From positions 1-6,080 of the forward strand of contig CALZIH010000184.1 in the NCBI GenBank assembly GCA_945787305.1: a DNA stretch of 6,080 nucleotides, in the 5' to 3' direction. Position numbers and translations under genes: made by a program. The DNA comes from an uncultured Desulfobulbaceae bacterium. Lineage in GTDB: Bacteria; Desulfobacterota; Desulfobulbia; Desulfobulbales; Desulfobulbaceae. Of the stretch, positions 5,721 to 6,080 are shown in pieces. Numbering within the stretch: the first letter of the stretch is position 1; each line of letters starts with the position of its first letter. Below the pieces are notes generated by a model. The model was not told where the DNA came from. It worked only from the letters and a program-made list of their open reading frames with translations, and did not search any database.

Positions 5721-6080
5721 TCAGTCCACATAAACAATTGGGTTGCAATGACCGAACAGACAAAGCACCTCATAGCTTATGGTATCCATCCAGGCGGCTA
5801 TGTCATCGGCGGTTATGCTTTCCCAATCCTGACGACCGAGTAACACCACCTCATCACCGGCCTGGACCCCTTTTATACCGGTTATATCCACCAAGGTCAG
5901 ATTCATGGAAACACGCCCCACCACCGGGGCACGCTGACCATGGATCAGCACACAGGCCCTATTGGACAACGCACGAAGATAGCCATCCTCGTAGCCCACG
6001 GGCAACACCGCCAGCCGAGTGGTTCTGCTGGTGGTGAAAATATGTCCGTAGCCAAGCCCTGTTCCTGCCGGGACCTCACG
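5721..6080 (-). CDS. alr: Alanine racemase, C-terminal part (5' end cut by window)
   Basis: PLP-dependent enzyme converting L-alanine to D-alanine for peptidoglycan. Only the last 119 residues are visible: the C-terminal beta domain, which contributes to the partner subunit's active site in the dimer. The segment EVPAGTGLGYGHIFTT matches the family 'PAGTxxxYG' region, whose Tyr corresponds to catalytic Tyr265 of the Geobacillus enzyme. It continues with LPVGYEDGY, the conserved GYxDG with Tyr equivalent to Tyr284, then RAPVVGRVSMN, GDEVVLLG and DTISYEVLC, containing the equivalent of Tyr354. The PLP lysine and the N-terminal barrel lie outside the window. Small departures from the common pattern are Asn instead of Asp after the conserved Met (SMN rather than SMD) and Leu instead of Pro in YEVLC. 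Both occur at positions that vary among homologues as far as I recall. The TGA stop is followed 15 nt later by the TSUP start. Confidence 0.95.
   Translation of the reverse strand, partial: REVPAGTGLGYGHIFTTSRTTRLAVLPVGYEDGYLRALSNRACVLIHGQRAPVVGRVSMNLTLVDITGIKGVQAGDEVVLLGRQDWESITADDIAAWMDTISYEVLCLFGHCNPIVYVD

Overview
This window is ordinary bacterial chromosome with every gene on the minus strand. Reading from the high-coordinate end, the order is: C-terminal part of alanine racemase (alr), a half-length TSUP/TauE-SafE membrane protein, arginyl-tRNA synthetase (argS), an 87-residue single-span membrane protein, a GNAT N-acetyltransferase of the single-domain N-acetylglutamate synthase type, and a nearly complete secA. 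The window cuts alr at its 5' end and secA at its 3' end.

The protein style suggests a Desulfobacterota ('deltaproteobacterial') genome, possibly of the Desulfobulbales sulfate reducer / sulfur disproportionator group. The grounds are the GNAT with its C-terminal cysteine cluster, the type of ArgRS, and the small transmembrane protein after argS where related genomes, from memory, often carry a SPOR-domain protein. This assignment is inference. Base composition looks close to half G+C by eye.

Layout: 5721-6080 alr, then 15 nt with a strong Shine-Dalgarno, then 5346-5705 TSUP, so these two are very probably one operon. 5152-5345 is a 194-nt spacer with a possible terminator and an AT-rich candidate promoter region. 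argS occupies 3496-5151, followed 25 nt later by the 87-residue membrane protein (3207-3470). 3064-3206 is a short spacer with a good sigma70-type promoter candidate. The GNAT (2590-3063) and secA (1-2538) follow, 51 nt apart and in the same reading frame. No stretch above 300 nt lacks a gene. No tRNA, rRNA, CRISPR array, insertion sequence or phage gene was seen, and long plus-strand open frames are shadows of the minus-strand genes.

Functions: the genes are mostly housekeeping, covering cell-wall D-alanine supply (alr), anion export (TSUP), arginine charging (argS), probable entry into arginine biosynthesis (GNAT) and protein secretion (secA). argS and the GNAT share an arginine theme. I do not see a convincing novel system. 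The points most worth checking are the ArgRS HIGH-motif variant, the half-size TSUP, the short argS-linked membrane protein, and the leader arrangements of the GNAT and secA genes.
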